Assembly: GCA_965221295.1 (NCBI GenBank)
Contig: OZ244879.1
Location: forward strand, 1,364,001-1,428,000
Source of the DNA: Bin87 sp965221295
Lineage (GTDB): Bacteria; Chloroflexota; Dehalococcoidia; Lucifugimonadales; UBA3495
Length of the DNA stretch: 64,000 nt
Direction: 5' to 3'
Part shown: in pieces, positions 27,223-35,616 of the stretch
Position numbering within the stretch: position 1 is the stretch's first letter
Layout of the letters: each line of letters begins with the position of its first letter
Made by a program: the position numbers and the translations under genes
The notes under the pieces: generated by a model
Databases searched by the model: none
What the model was told of the DNA's origin: nothing
Seen by the model: only the letters and a program-made list of their open reading frames with translations

Positions 27223-28005
27223 ATGTCTCTGGAAGGAAAGGTCGCGTTGGTAACGGGCGCCGGCCGCGGCATGGGCCGGGCCACGGCGCTGGCCCTGGCC
27301 AACGACGGAGCCGACGTTGCCGTTACGGACATCATGGCCGACAACGTGGAGGAAACCGCCACCGACGTGCAGGCCGCAGGACGCCGCAGCGTGGCCATCG
27401 CCGCCGACATCGGCGAAGGCTCCGACATTGATCGGGTGATCGCCGAGACGGCGCGGGCCCTGGGCCGCGTGGACATTCTGGTGAATAATGCCGGCGTCAC
27501 CCGATACCTGGACATCATGGACATCACCGAGGCCGATTGGGACCGCATCCATCGCGTGAACGCCCGGGGCGCGTTCTTCGTGATGCAGCGCGCGGCGCGG
27601 CAGATGATCGACCAGGGTCAGGGTGGGCGTATCGTGAACATCGCGTCTATCGCGGGCAAGGGCTATCGGGGCACGTCCAACGCGGCCTACGCGGCCAGCA
27701 AGGGCGCGGTAATATCCATGACCCTGATCGCGGCGCATCAACTGGCGCGTTTTGACATCAACGTGAACGCCATCTGTCCCGGCTCCACCGTCACCGCGAT
27801 GTCCACCACGACGATGGAGCAACGGGCGGCAGAAATGGGAATGACGGTGGCGGAGTTGCAGGCGGATAGAGCCTCGCACATTCCCATTGGACGCGCCAAC
27901 GAACCGGAAGACATCGCGGCGCTGGCGGCGTTTCTGTCCGGCCCAGGCGGTCGCAATATCACCGGCCAAACGATCAACGTTGACGGTGGGCTGGTGATGC
28001 ACTAA
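27223..28005 (+). CDS. SDR-family oxidoreductase
   Basis: A 260-aa classical SDR: TGAGRGMG near residue 12, NNAG, NIASIAG with the Ser, YAASK, and a C-terminal NITGQTINVDGG. All catalytic residues are present. The ATG at 27223 has GGAGG 8 bases upstream. An Asp at the end of strand 2 (VAVTDIM) favours NAD over NADP. The substrate is unknown. Confidence 0.94.
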   Translation: MSLEGKVALVTGAGRGMGRATALALANDGADVAVTDIMADNVEETATDVQAAGRRSVAIAADIGEGSDIDRVIAETARALGRVDILVNNAGVTRYLDIMDITEADWDRIHRVNARGAFFVMQRAARQMIDQGQGGRIVNIASIAGKGYRGTSNAAYAASKGAVISMTLIAAHQLARFDINVNAICPGSTVTAMSTTTMEQRAAEMGMTVAELQADRASHIPIGRANEPEDIAALAAFLSGPGGRNITGQTINVDGGLVMH

Positions 28006-28226
28006 TGCAGAGTTGCTTCTGGGCGACAGTCCCGCAGCCGGACCATTGTTCGACAGGGGAGCGGATGCATGCGACTGTGGTCATCAAAAGCGCCGGGTCG
28101 CGCTGGCCGGGCCATGTGGAGGACGTTCATCGCGTCCCCCGCGCGGTGTAGGTTGGATAGGCTCTGTCCAGCCGAGAGCGCCGTGGCTGTCCATCGCCAC
28201 TGGAGAACATTGCCTTCTAGCATCGT

Positions 28227-28264
28227 GGGAAGCCCTTCGCCTTGGTTCGGGCGAAGGGCTTCCC
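28227..28264. terminator. Bidirectional terminator-like hairpin between convergent genes
   Basis: A perfect 15-bp stem GGGAAGCCCTTCGCC / GGCGAAGGGCTTCCC around an 8-base loop, in the 309-bp gap between an SDR gene (+) and the VWA lipoprotein gene (-). There is no clear T-tract on either side. Nothing else is seen in the gap. Confidence 0.6.
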
Positions 28265-28314
28265 CATGTGAATGCTACGAGCGATTGTGATGCGGCAATG
28301 CCAGGCAGAGAGAG

Positions 28315-30105
28315 TTAAGGCTTGCAATAGGGCTCGAAGTAGTAGCCCGCTTGGTTCACCAGATCGCGCAGGTCATGATAGCTGCGGTTCTCTTCCAATT
28401 CGGTCTGCACGGAGTCCAGCAGGGCGGCAACGGAGTCCAGGTCGTTGCATTGCGCGTAGTACGAATTGCGTAGCAGCTCAGCAAACTCCGCAACGGCGGC
28501 GGCCTGCCGGAAATAGGGATCGGTGTCTCCGATGCCGTCCGCAATGTCGCCGTAGTCGATGGATTGTTCCAACTCGGTCGGCTGGCGAGATTGTGGATCC
28601 AGCCAGCGCAGACGGGCCTGGGCGATGGTGGCGCCGGCGTCCAAGTCGTCAAACAGGCGGAGTTCGTAAAGCGCTGACACGTCCTTAGCGAATCCAACCT
28701 CGCCGAAATCCAGGCTGTCGTCCCGGAAATCTTCGTCGGCCACGGCGCGGTTTTCGTAACCGATGAGCCTATACTTGCGCACGGCGGTAGGATTGAATTC
28801 CACCTGGATGCGGGCGTCGCGGGCGCTTTCGGTGAAGATCCCCGGCCCGCTTTGCCACAGGAATTCGTCCGCGGCGTTCTGATCGCTCACGTAATGGTAC
28901 GTTCCGTTGCCTCGGTTGGCCAGTACCTCCATCAGAACGTCGTTGTAGTTCCCTGAGATGCCGACGCCAATGGTGGTGAGGGTGGCGTTGCGCTGCGCGT
29001 GGTCGTCCACAACTTTAAGGATGGATTCAGGGCCAGTCGCGCCAACGTTGGCCACGCCGTCGGACAGTAGAACCAGGCGAACCTTCCGTCCTCGATCCAT
29101 CTCGTTGGCGGCCAGTCGGTAGGCATGGGTCAGGCCGGCTTCCGCGTAGGTGCTGCCGCCGGGTCTCAATTGCCGGACCATGGCAACCACGTCGTCGATA
29201 TTGTCGGCGTTGGTGAACGGCAGTCGGGTCATCACCTGGTCGGCATACGTGACGATGGCGATTCGGTCGCCGTTGATGGTCCGATCAGCAATGTCAACCA
29301 TGATGCTCTTGGCCAAGCCCAGCCGGTTGTCGCTACTCATGGAGCCGGAGACATCCACCACGAAGATGAGGGATACCGGGTCACGCTCCTCGGTAGGCGC
29401 CGGGTTGCTGACGCCGACTCGGAGCAGGACGTAACCAGGTTCTCCGAAGGGAGAAGGGCCAGCGTCCAGGTGCAGACCCAGCGGGTCCTCGGTCGCCGGA
29501 TAGTTCTGCGGCAAACTGTTGACGTACTCTTCCACCCGCACCGAATCGGGCGGGGCGATACTACCGCTACGTAGATACTGGCGCAGAATCGCGTAGGATG
29601 CCGTGTCGCCATCCAGCGCGAAGGTGGAAAGGGCGTCTTCGTCGGCATCGATGAAGGGGTTGACGCCGTAGTGGTCGAAATACATCAACGGAAGCGGGGC
29701 GTCGTTGGGATTCGCGGTTCCGCCGGCTTCCGGCGGCAGGCCGGCTCCCACGGCGGTTGGCGCGGGCATCGCCATCGGCTGAACCGCGGGCATCGATGCG
29801 CCGTTGGCCGGTTGCATGGCATTGACAGTCATTGCGCTGGCAGGCACGGCGCTGGTGGGCGCCGGAGCCGCCAGCGCTTGCGCTTCCTGAGGCGACTGGG
29901 AACTGGCGACGACGGGTCTTTGCGTGGGCTGAGGCGCCGGTTGAATGTCGGCTCTCTGCGTCGCCGGAGCCGCGGCCGGACTGGACACTGTAGTCGCCGG
30001 GACGCTGCCGGGCTCGGCGGACCCTCCGCAGGCGACCGTCAACAGGGTGGCGATCGTCAGGGTTACTAATGGCAACGCAATCCGCGTCGTCTTCCGAATC
30101 AGCAT
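28315..30105 (-). CDS. VWA-domain lipoprotein, YfbK-like
   Basis: A 596-aa protein. The lipoprotein signal peptide ends TLLTVACGG, with Cys the likely lipidated residue. An Ala/Pro/Gln-rich linker follows to about residue 135. The segment 'DEDALSTFALDGDTASYAILR' and EEYVNSLPQNYP match the conserved N-terminal part of YfbK-type proteins. The VWA domain has the MIDAS motif DVSGSMS at about residue 251. The C-terminal half matches the DUF3520-type region. It is probably a surface adhesion or assembly protein. The ATG at 30103-30105 has GGAGG 5 bases upstream. The 331-bp gap upstream shows nothing. Confidence 0.9.
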   Translation of the reverse strand: MLIRKTTRIALPLVTLTIATLLTVACGGSAEPGSVPATTVSSPAAAPATQRADIQPAPQPTQRPVVASSQSPQEAQALAAPAPTSAVPASAMTVNAMQPANGASMPAVQPMAMPAPTAVGAGLPPEAGGTANPNDAPLPLMYFDHYGVNPFIDADEDALSTFALDGDTASYAILRQYLRSGSIAPPDSVRVEEYVNSLPQNYPATEDPLGLHLDAGPSPFGEPGYVLLRVGVSNPAPTEERDPVSLIFVVDVSGSMSSDNRLGLAKSIMVDIADRTINGDRIAIVTYADQVMTRLPFTNADNIDDVVAMVRQLRPGGSTYAEAGLTHAYRLAANEMDRGRKVRLVLLSDGVANVGATGPESILKVVDDHAQRNATLTTIGVGISGNYNDVLMEVLANRGNGTYHYVSDQNAADEFLWQSGPGIFTESARDARIQVEFNPTAVRKYRLIGYENRAVADEDFRDDSLDFGEVGFAKDVSALYELRLFDDLDAGATIAQARLRWLDPQSRQPTELEQSIDYGDIADGIGDTDPYFRQAAAVAEFAELLRNSYYAQCNDLDSVAALLDSVQTELEENRSYHDLRDLVNQAGYYFEPYCKP

Positions 30106-30436
30106 GATTCCTCCGTTCAATCGAGCATGTCTTGTAATGGTCGTGCCCGTTGATACGGAATTCGGCAAACATTTGGATTGGCCGATCATCGGCGGATGAC
30201 CGGATGCGTGATGCGGAAGGGGAGGCTAAAACGTGCGAGCCGTTGCGACGGAGATTCGTCCGGGAGGGCCGGATCCGGCGGGCCCTGGGCCCGACGCGGC
30301 AACCGGCATACTCAGTTGATCAGGCGGCCTCGGTTCAAGATTGCGGTTAGAGCCGGCCCGGAGTTGCCGTGTCGCTGTGCCATGGCCCCCCGACCATCAG
30401 GGGCGCAACAGATGGCGGACACTGGGGCTGTGAAAC

Positions 30437-31285
30437 CTAGCGGCCCTTGAAGTCAGGCGCCCGTTTTTCCAGGAACGCTCGGCGAGCCTCGTGTGCGTCC
30501 TCGGAGCCGCTGAGGATCCCACCAGCGTTGGAGGTTAGCGTCATGGTGGTTTCCAGGGTACTGTCCAAGGCGGCGCGCATGATGCGCTTGCTGATCCACT
30601 GAACCATTGGAGGCGCGCCAATGATTCGGTTGCAAAGGTCGCGGGTGGTCTGTTCGAGATCTTCCGACGGTACCAGGTGGTTTAGGATGCCCCATTCGTA
30701 GGCGCGTTGGGCGTCCAGGTGGCCGGTGTAGGCGAATTCCAACGCCCGACCCAGGCCGACCATCTTGGGTAGGTAGTAGCTGCCGCCGTTCTCGATGATT
30801 TGGCCCAATTGCTGGTAGCCGATGAACCGGGTGTTTTCGCAGCCCAGGCGGATATCGCAATGCAGGGCCATATCCATGCCAGAACCGACGGCGGGGCCGT
30901 TGATCATGGCGATGGTGGGTTTGCGGATCTGCGATATGTCGCGGTGCAACTTGGTGAAGCCGTGGTAGAAATGCTCTCGGGCGGCGTCGGGTCCGGGTTG
31001 GGTGCCCCGGTCGCCGACGAAGTTTTGGCCGGTAACCGATTCGTCGGAGTCGCGGCGCATGTCGGCGCCCGAGCAGAAACCGCGACCGACTCCGGTGAGC
31101 ACGATTACTCGTACATTGGGGTCATCGTCGCCGGCCCGCATGTACTCGCCCACCTTGGCCACCGTGCCGTTCTCTTCCGATGAGCCGATCAGGGCATTCA
31201 TCCGTTCCGGACGGTTGAACTTGATCCACAGGATGCCAGATTCCTCGGGTTCGTAGAGCAGGTAGGGAACCAGCTTGGGAGCCAT
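30437..31285 (-). CDS. Enoyl-CoA hydratase/isomerase family protein
   Basis: A 282-aa crotonase: 'ILWIKFNRPERMNAL', the oxyanion segments GRGFCSGADM and 'INGPAVGSGMDMALHCDIRL', then FIGYQQLGQIIENGGSYYLP and AFLEKRAPDFKGR. The ATG at 31283-31285 (MAPKLVPYL) gives the normal length; the longer frame is arginine-rich and spurious. It lies 146 bp downstream of an SDR gene on the same strand, so joint expression is possible. Confidence 0.93.
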   Translation of the reverse strand: MAPKLVPYLLYEPEESGILWIKFNRPERMNALIGSSEENGTVAKVGEYMRAGDDDPNVRVIVLTGVGRGFCSGADMRRDSDESVTGQNFVGDRGTQPGPDAAREHFYHGFTKLHRDISQIRKPTIAMINGPAVGSGMDMALHCDIRLGCENTRFIGYQQLGQIIENGGSYYLPKMVGLGRALEFAYTGHLDAQRAYEWGILNHLVPSEDLEQTTRDLCNRIIGAPPMVQWISKRIMRAALDSTLETTMTLTSNAGGILSGSEDAHEARRAFLEKRAPDFKGR

Positions 31286-31431
31286 GGGTATCTCCTTGTT
31301 GGGTGGCCGTGGTCGACGTCGCCGGGTAGTGGTGTCAGTGTGATTGCCTCGCCCCTGGCGCCGACGACAAGTCATCGGCTAATGGCCAGTCGGTGGTTGC
31401 CGACGCGTGGTCGTCGGGGGATGCCAGAGCT

Positions 31432-32184
31432 CTACTGGGCAGTCCTTCCTCCGTCGATCACGAGCTCGGAGCCGGTTACGAATGAGGATTCGTCGCTGGC
31501 GAGGTAGAGGACACCGTAGGCGATTTCCTCGGGTCGGCCGACCCTGCCCAGTGGAACCCGGCCCACCTGCGCGGCGACCCTGTTGGCGTCCTCGGGAGTG
31601 TCGCCCAACATGGGAGTTTGCACTGGGCCTGGGTGCACGGAGTTGCAGCGGATGCCCTCGCCGGCGTACTGGATGGCGGTGGACTTGGTGAACAAACGCA
31701 CCGCGCCCTTGCTGGCTGCATAGGCGGCGGACGTGCCCGGCGCCGGCGCAATGCCCGCGCCCGACGAGATGTTGATGATCGAGCCGCCGCCAGACTCCCT
31801 CAGGAGGGGTATTGCGGCGCGAGTACCCAGGAAGACGCCCTTGACGTTGATGTCCATGGCGCGCTCCCACTGCGCTTCGGTCAGGTCTTCGATGCCTTCT
31901 CGCACGGAGATGCCGGCGTTGTTCACCAGGATATCGAGCTTGCCGAAGCGTGATACGGCCGTGGCTACTGCAGTCTCCCAGTTCGCCGCGTTGGTGACGT
32001 CCAGCTCCACGAAAACGCACTGGCCGCCGGTCTCGTTGATTTGAGCTTCAACGGCGCGGCCCGCCTCAGCGAGCACCTCCCCTATGACGACCATGGCGCC
32101 TTCGCGGGCAAACAACCTGGCCTCCTCGGCGCCCATGCCCCGGGCGCCGCCGCTAATCAAGGCTACCTTGTTCTCCAGACGCAT
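31432..32184 (-). CDS. SDR-family oxidoreductase
   Basis: A 250-aa classical SDR: SGGARGMG, NNAG, the Ser in NISSGAG, YAASK, and a C-terminal 'SSFVTGSELVIDGG'. It is a close paralogue of the SDR genes at 24571 and 46148, with the same 'FTKSTAIQYAGEGIRCNS' block. The start overlaps the 3' end of the Uma2 gene upstream by 32 bp, so translation may be coupled. Confidence 0.94.
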   Translation of the reverse strand: MRLENKVALISGGARGMGAEEARLFAREGAMVVIGEVLAEAGRAVEAQINETGGQCVFVELDVTNAANWETAVATAVSRFGKLDILVNNAGISVREGIEDLTEAQWERAMDINVKGVFLGTRAAIPLLRESGGGSIINISSGAGIAPAPGTSAAYAASKGAVRLFTKSTAIQYAGEGIRCNSVHPGPVQTPMLGDTPEDANRVAAQVGRVPLGRVGRPEEIAYGVLYLASDESSFVTGSELVIDGGRTAQ

Positions 32185-32938
32185 GGCGCCCCTCCTCTAA
32201 ATCGAGATCCTGTGGATCACGTTCCTGTTGGTCAAGTTGTTGCTGGCGTGGGCAAGGCGCCGGGTTGCGCCCTTGGCTACTTGCTGAGTCGGCGAATAGG
32301 TCGAAGATGCGCTCGCGCACTGGGAAACTGAAGCTGGGCAGGATGTCAGCGTCGCCGTCGATGTATTCTGGGTCGCGCAGGACTTCGGGTTCCTGGTTGG
32401 GCCGGAACTTGATGACCTGGCGGGCGTCAGCGTCGATGTACCACGCCAGTTTGGTTCCGTGTTGCAGGAACAGGCCGATCTTGTCGAGCAGTTCGGCGGT
32501 GGTGTTGGACGGTGATTTGATCTCGCCGATGAACTCCGGGACCATGCTCGGAAACGGACGGTTCTCGGGAAGCATGACTTCATCACGCCGTTCGTCGCTG
32601 ACCCAGGCGGCGTCGGGACCGAACCTGGAACCGTCGGGCAGGACGAAGCGGCTGGTGGGGCCGAAGGCAACGCCGCCATGTTCGCCGGCCCAAAACAGTA
32701 GCATTCCGGCCAGCTGGAGTTCATACACCGAGCCGGGGTTGCCGGTGGGTTCCCGGATCAGGAGGCGTCCTGTGTTGGAAATTTCGTACTCTGCCATATC
32801 CGAGTTTCGTTCCGCAAAAGCGACGAACCATTGGTCAAGGTCGGGGTCATCCAACGACTTGCCGAACTCGGCCAGCGGGATTGCCAGCGTGGAGCGGTGT
32901 AGGATGGTAACGGGTGGCCTGACGATTGCGGAGGTCAT
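32153..32938 (-). CDS. Uma2-family (DUF820) putative endonuclease
   Basis: A 261-aa protein. Core elements are 'YEISNTGRLLIREPTGNPGS', LPDGSRFGPDAAWVS (catalytic Asp), 'VPEFIGEIKSPSNT' (the ExK) and 'LAWYIDADARQVIKFRP'. It differs from the two long-tailed Uma2 proteins: it keeps the ExK in IGEIKS and its tail is Gln/Asp-rich (RQQQLDQQERDPQDLDLEE) rather than a leucine heptad. That tail is encoded in the 32 bp overlapping the next gene and beyond. Confidence 0.88.
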   Translation of the reverse strand: MTSAIVRPPVTILHRSTLAIPLAEFGKSLDDPDLDQWFVAFAERNSDMAEYEISNTGRLLIREPTGNPGSVYELQLAGMLLFWAGEHGGVAFGPTSRFVLPDGSRFGPDAAWVSDERRDEVMLPENRPFPSMVPEFIGEIKSPSNTTAELLDKIGLFLQHGTKLAWYIDADARQVIKFRPNQEPEVLRDPEYIDGDADILPSFSFPVRERIFDLFADSASSQGRNPAPCPRQQQLDQQERDPQDLDLEEGRHASGEQGSLD

Positions 32939-32962
32939 GGCTGGCTGGTCTCTCGCGGATGG

Positions 32963-33394
32963 TCACGCGGTGTCCTGGGAGTAATCCCACGAGCGGATGC
33001 GGTGGGGCGAAACCTTGATGTAGGCGGCGCCAAGGCGTGGCTCGGTGGGCAGGTCAGCCTCGGGTACGCCGCGCAGCCGGGCGGCCTCTCGGGCGTAATG
33101 CAGCAGCTCGTCCGGCTCAGTGTGTACCGTGGCATTGCCCTGGATCATCAATCCCTTGATGTCCCGGCGGGTGGCGCCGCTCTCGATCATCAGGCTGACC
33201 CTGGGGTTGTAGCGGATGTTCTTGAGCTTCAAGGTGTTGTTGCGCACTCCGATCAGAATGTCATCGCCCAGCCTGAAATACCCCAGGGGAACGGTATGCG
33301 GAAACCCGTCGGGGCCCACCGTGGTCAGGGCGATCCAACCCGGCTTGCTGTCCAAAAATTCATGGGCTTCTTGCCGTGTCAATTGGCGTGGCAT
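32963..33394 (-). CDS. PPOX-fold flavin/F420-dependent oxidoreductase
   Basis: A 143-aa split-barrel protein of the pyridoxamine-phosphate-oxidase-like superfamily: 'GWIALTTVGPDGFPHTVPLG', 'LKLKNIRYNPRVSLMIES', GLMIQGNATV and a 'YIKVSPHRIRSWDYS' tail. This layout is common in F420- or FMN-binding members, and CofE in this window makes F420 plausible. It lies 24 bp before the Uma2 gene and 11 bp after the next upstream gene, so it sits in an operon. Confidence 0.9.
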   Translation of the reverse strand: MPRQLTRQEAHEFLDSKPGWIALTTVGPDGFPHTVPLGYFRLGDDILIGVRNNTLKLKNIRYNPRVSLMIESGATRRDIKGLMIQGNATVHTEPDELLHYAREAARLRGVPEADLPTEPRLGAAYIKVSPHRIRSWDYSQDTA

Positions 33395-33405
33395 GGGCGT
33401 CGCTC

Positions 33406-34080
33406 CTAGAATGCCCGTGGCGGCAAGATGCGGCGGTACACGCCAGGGGAACCGTGGGCGTGTCCGTAGCCGCCGCCGATATACTCGCGCATCCGGTCCC
33501 GTTGCCGCTGATTTTCCCAGGCGACGGTTTCGGGAACCTTTTCGTGTTCAAATTCGTACATGGTCAGGTACTTGGGCCAGCCCTCCACGACATGGTAGCG
33601 TCGGACGTGGAGGCAGCCGGGGATCTGCAGGTTGGCGGGTGTGCGGTCGTTATCGTAGTAGTGGTTGTACTTTTCTTCGATGTCCGCCGGCACGTCCATG
33701 CGGCCGATCTGCAGGGCGGGCGCCATGCCGCGACCCAAGGTATGTTGATCCCGTTCGGCGGGATAGATCTGCTCGCAGACCAAACGTTGCACGCCGCGTC
33801 CCACCACATTGGGCGACATGCGTCGCGTCCATTCGGTGGGGTTCTGGCTCATGCGCAGGTATTCAGGGGTTTGCAGCGCCGCGGCGGATTCTAGCTCGTA
33901 CACCGCGAGGTACCGCGGGCCGCCCCGCAGCGCCTCGTAGCGGGCGGCGTCCAGAAATCCCGGAGCGCTCATGCGCTCTGGGACGTGTTCCTCGTCGTAC
34001 CAAGCGTTGAATTCGGCGTCATGCTCAACGTCCACGTCGGCGTACACTACCAACAGGGCGCTGCCTTTTTTCGCGACCAT
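33406..34080 (-). CDS. Tandem alpha-beta-barrel (EthD/DUF4286-like) protein
   Basis: A 224-aa protein with two ferredoxin-like repeats. The first has 'EFNAWYDEEHVPERMSAPGF' and YLAVYEL; the second has 'EEKYNHYYDNDRTPANLQIP' and 'KYLTMYEFEHEKVPE'. Each repeat shows the W/Y-Y-(D/N)-x-x-H/R-x-P pattern of this dimeric barrel superfamily. The ATG at 34078-34080 has GGAGGTGA upstream; a much longer frame to 34812 is spurious. The function is unknown; such proteins occur beside catabolic enzymes. Confidence 0.82.
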   Translation of the reverse strand: MVAKKGSALLVVYADVDVEHDAEFNAWYDEEHVPERMSAPGFLDAARYEALRGGPRYLAVYELESAAALQTPEYLRMSQNPTEWTRRMSPNVVGRGVQRLVCEQIYPAERDQHTLGRGMAPALQIGRMDVPADIEEKYNHYYDNDRTPANLQIPGCLHVRRYHVVEGWPKYLTMYEFEHEKVPETVAWENQRQRDRMREYIGGGYGHAHGSPGVYRRILPPRAF

Positions 34081-34164
34081 AACTTCACCTCCGCGCGCCG
34101 CCATTAAATCACAAATTGATGTACCATGTGGCCGCCAGCGCAAGGCGGCAGGAGGTGAGCGAGA

Positions 34165-34677
34165 ATGCCGAGAGCGACTATCAACATTGCGGAACCGGAC
34201 GGTCAGGCGGTGATGGGTTCGGTTTGGCGCTACGCCGTAGGATACATACCTGGCGCCGAAAACGGCGGCCTGGTGTCGGAAAGCGCCGGCGGCAGTCCGG
34301 CCAGGTTGCCCGATTACGACGATTCCGGTTGGGAGATCTGCGACAACCTGCCGGGCCGGGTTTCTGGCGGTTTCACCTTCGCCTGGTACCGGACCACCAT
34401 CACCATCCCAGCAACGGTGGCCGGGCGCCCCACCAACGGGATGCGCGTACAGTTCGAAACCTGCGTGGACGACTACGGGGAGATCTGGATCGACGGCGAA
34501 TGCAACCGGGACCGAGGCGTCGTTCAGGGGTTTAACGTGTCGCAGCGGACACCCGTGACCACCGACGCCCAGCCCGGCAACCGGCATACCATCGCCGTAC
34601 TGGCCATCAACGGGCCGTTGGGCGACCCCTTCGGCACCGTGTTCATCCGGTACGCCCAACTGGGGTTCGAGTGGTAG
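34165..34677 (+). CDS. Stand-alone jelly-roll (galactose-binding-like) protein
   Basis: A 170-aa protein without a signal peptide: 'SVWRYAVGYIPGAENGG', 'LPDYDDSGWEICDNLPG', 'FAWYRTTITIP', then a 'CVDDYGEIWIDGE' strand and 'RHTIAVLAINGPLGDPFG'. This is the D-D-S-x-W / W-Y-R / V-D-D-Y-x-E-I-W-x-D-G pattern of the beta-galactosidase-type sugar-binding jelly roll. Such domains often precede lactonase or hydrolase domains; here the domain stands alone. The following 111 bp hold two imperfect copies of GTCTTGGGGTA. Confidence 0.7.
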   Translation: MPRATINIAEPDGQAVMGSVWRYAVGYIPGAENGGLVSESAGGSPARLPDYDDSGWEICDNLPGRVSGGFTFAWYRTTITIPATVAGRPTNGMRVQFETCVDDYGEIWIDGECNRDRGVVQGFNVSQRTPVTTDAQPGNRHTIAVLAINGPLGDPFGTVFIRYAQLGFEW

Positions 34678-34788
34678 CCTTGCATAAGGCAAGCCGTCTT
34701 GGGGTAAGCCGTCATGGCCTAGTCTGTCTTGGGGTAGCCCGTCACGGAGACACGGTTCGGACGTTGGCTCCGCCTCGGAGCGATTGGC

Positions 34789-35574
34789 ATGGCCTCCACT
34801 GACCGTTCGCAAATCGACTACTCACCGCTGGACAATCCCCAAGCGTCCGGGATGTCGTTCTACCCCCAGCGGCATTGGACGGAGACCCCGCCTGGGGCCG
34901 TGGACTATGCCATTGACGTGGGCGACGGCGTTCAGTTGTCGTCGCGCTTCTTCGCTGTCGGACGCGAGAACCCCACGGTATTGTTCTTCTACGGAAATGG
35001 CGAAACCGCCGCAGGTTACGACAGCATCGCGCCGTTCTACAATCAAATTGGCGTGAACTTTTTCGTGCCGGACTACCGGGGCTATGGGAATTCCGGCGGT
35101 TCGCCGGCTTTCACCCCCATGCTGTCGGACGCGCGCCGGATTCTGGACTGGCTGCGGGCCACCATGGCGGATGCCGGATTTTCCGGCCCACTTTACGTCA
35201 TGGGCCGGTCCATGGGGCGCCACGCTGCATTCGAACTGGCGGTGGCGGGGGCCGATCGGATCGACGGCGTGATCATCGAGAGTGGACGGCCCAACCTGGC
35301 GCGGTTTACCGCCGGTTTGGATTCGGCGCAGGCCCAAGCCCTGGAAGACGCCTACCGCGCCAAGGCATATTCCATCGCCATCCCAACGTTGGTGATTCAC
35401 GGTGAGTTGGACGAGTTGGCGGCGGCGCAGGACGCGGTGGCCTTGCACGACAACATCCAAGCCGAGGACAAGCGCCTGTTGATCATTCCCGGCGCCGGAC
35501 ATAACGACCTGATGTTTGTGGGAATGCGGCAGTATTTCGAGGCCATACGCCGCTTCGTAGCGAGGCGCGCTTGA
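34789..35574 (+). CDS. Alpha/beta hydrolase (BEM46/YfhR-like)
   Basis: A 261-aa protein. The nucleophile is Ser141 in GRSMGR, the acid lies in HGELDELA and the His in GAGHNDL; 'FFYGNGE' and 'DYRGYGNSGG' are the family oxyanion and loop motifs. It resembles YfhR/BEM46-type serine hydrolases. It ends 43 bp before the large repeat array. Confidence 0.9.
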   Translation: MASTDRSQIDYSPLDNPQASGMSFYPQRHWTETPPGAVDYAIDVGDGVQLSSRFFAVGRENPTVLFFYGNGETAAGYDSIAPFYNQIGVNFFVPDYRGYGNSGGSPAFTPMLSDARRILDWLRATMADAGFSGPLYVMGRSMGRHAAFELAVAGADRIDGVIIESGRPNLARFTAGLDSAQAQALEDAYRAKAYSIAIPTLVIHGELDELAAAQDAVALHDNIQAEDKRLLIIPGAGHNDLMFVGMRQYFEAIRRFVARRA

Positions 35575-35616
35575 CGCCCTATGGCGCACATGTAAATTAA
35601 TCCCGAGAAGCGCTCC

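Noticed and set aside
33406..34812. 468-codon minus-strand frame
   Set aside because: Only the part from 34080 down is a real EthD-like gene with GGAGGTGA. The rest runs antisense to the jelly-roll gene.
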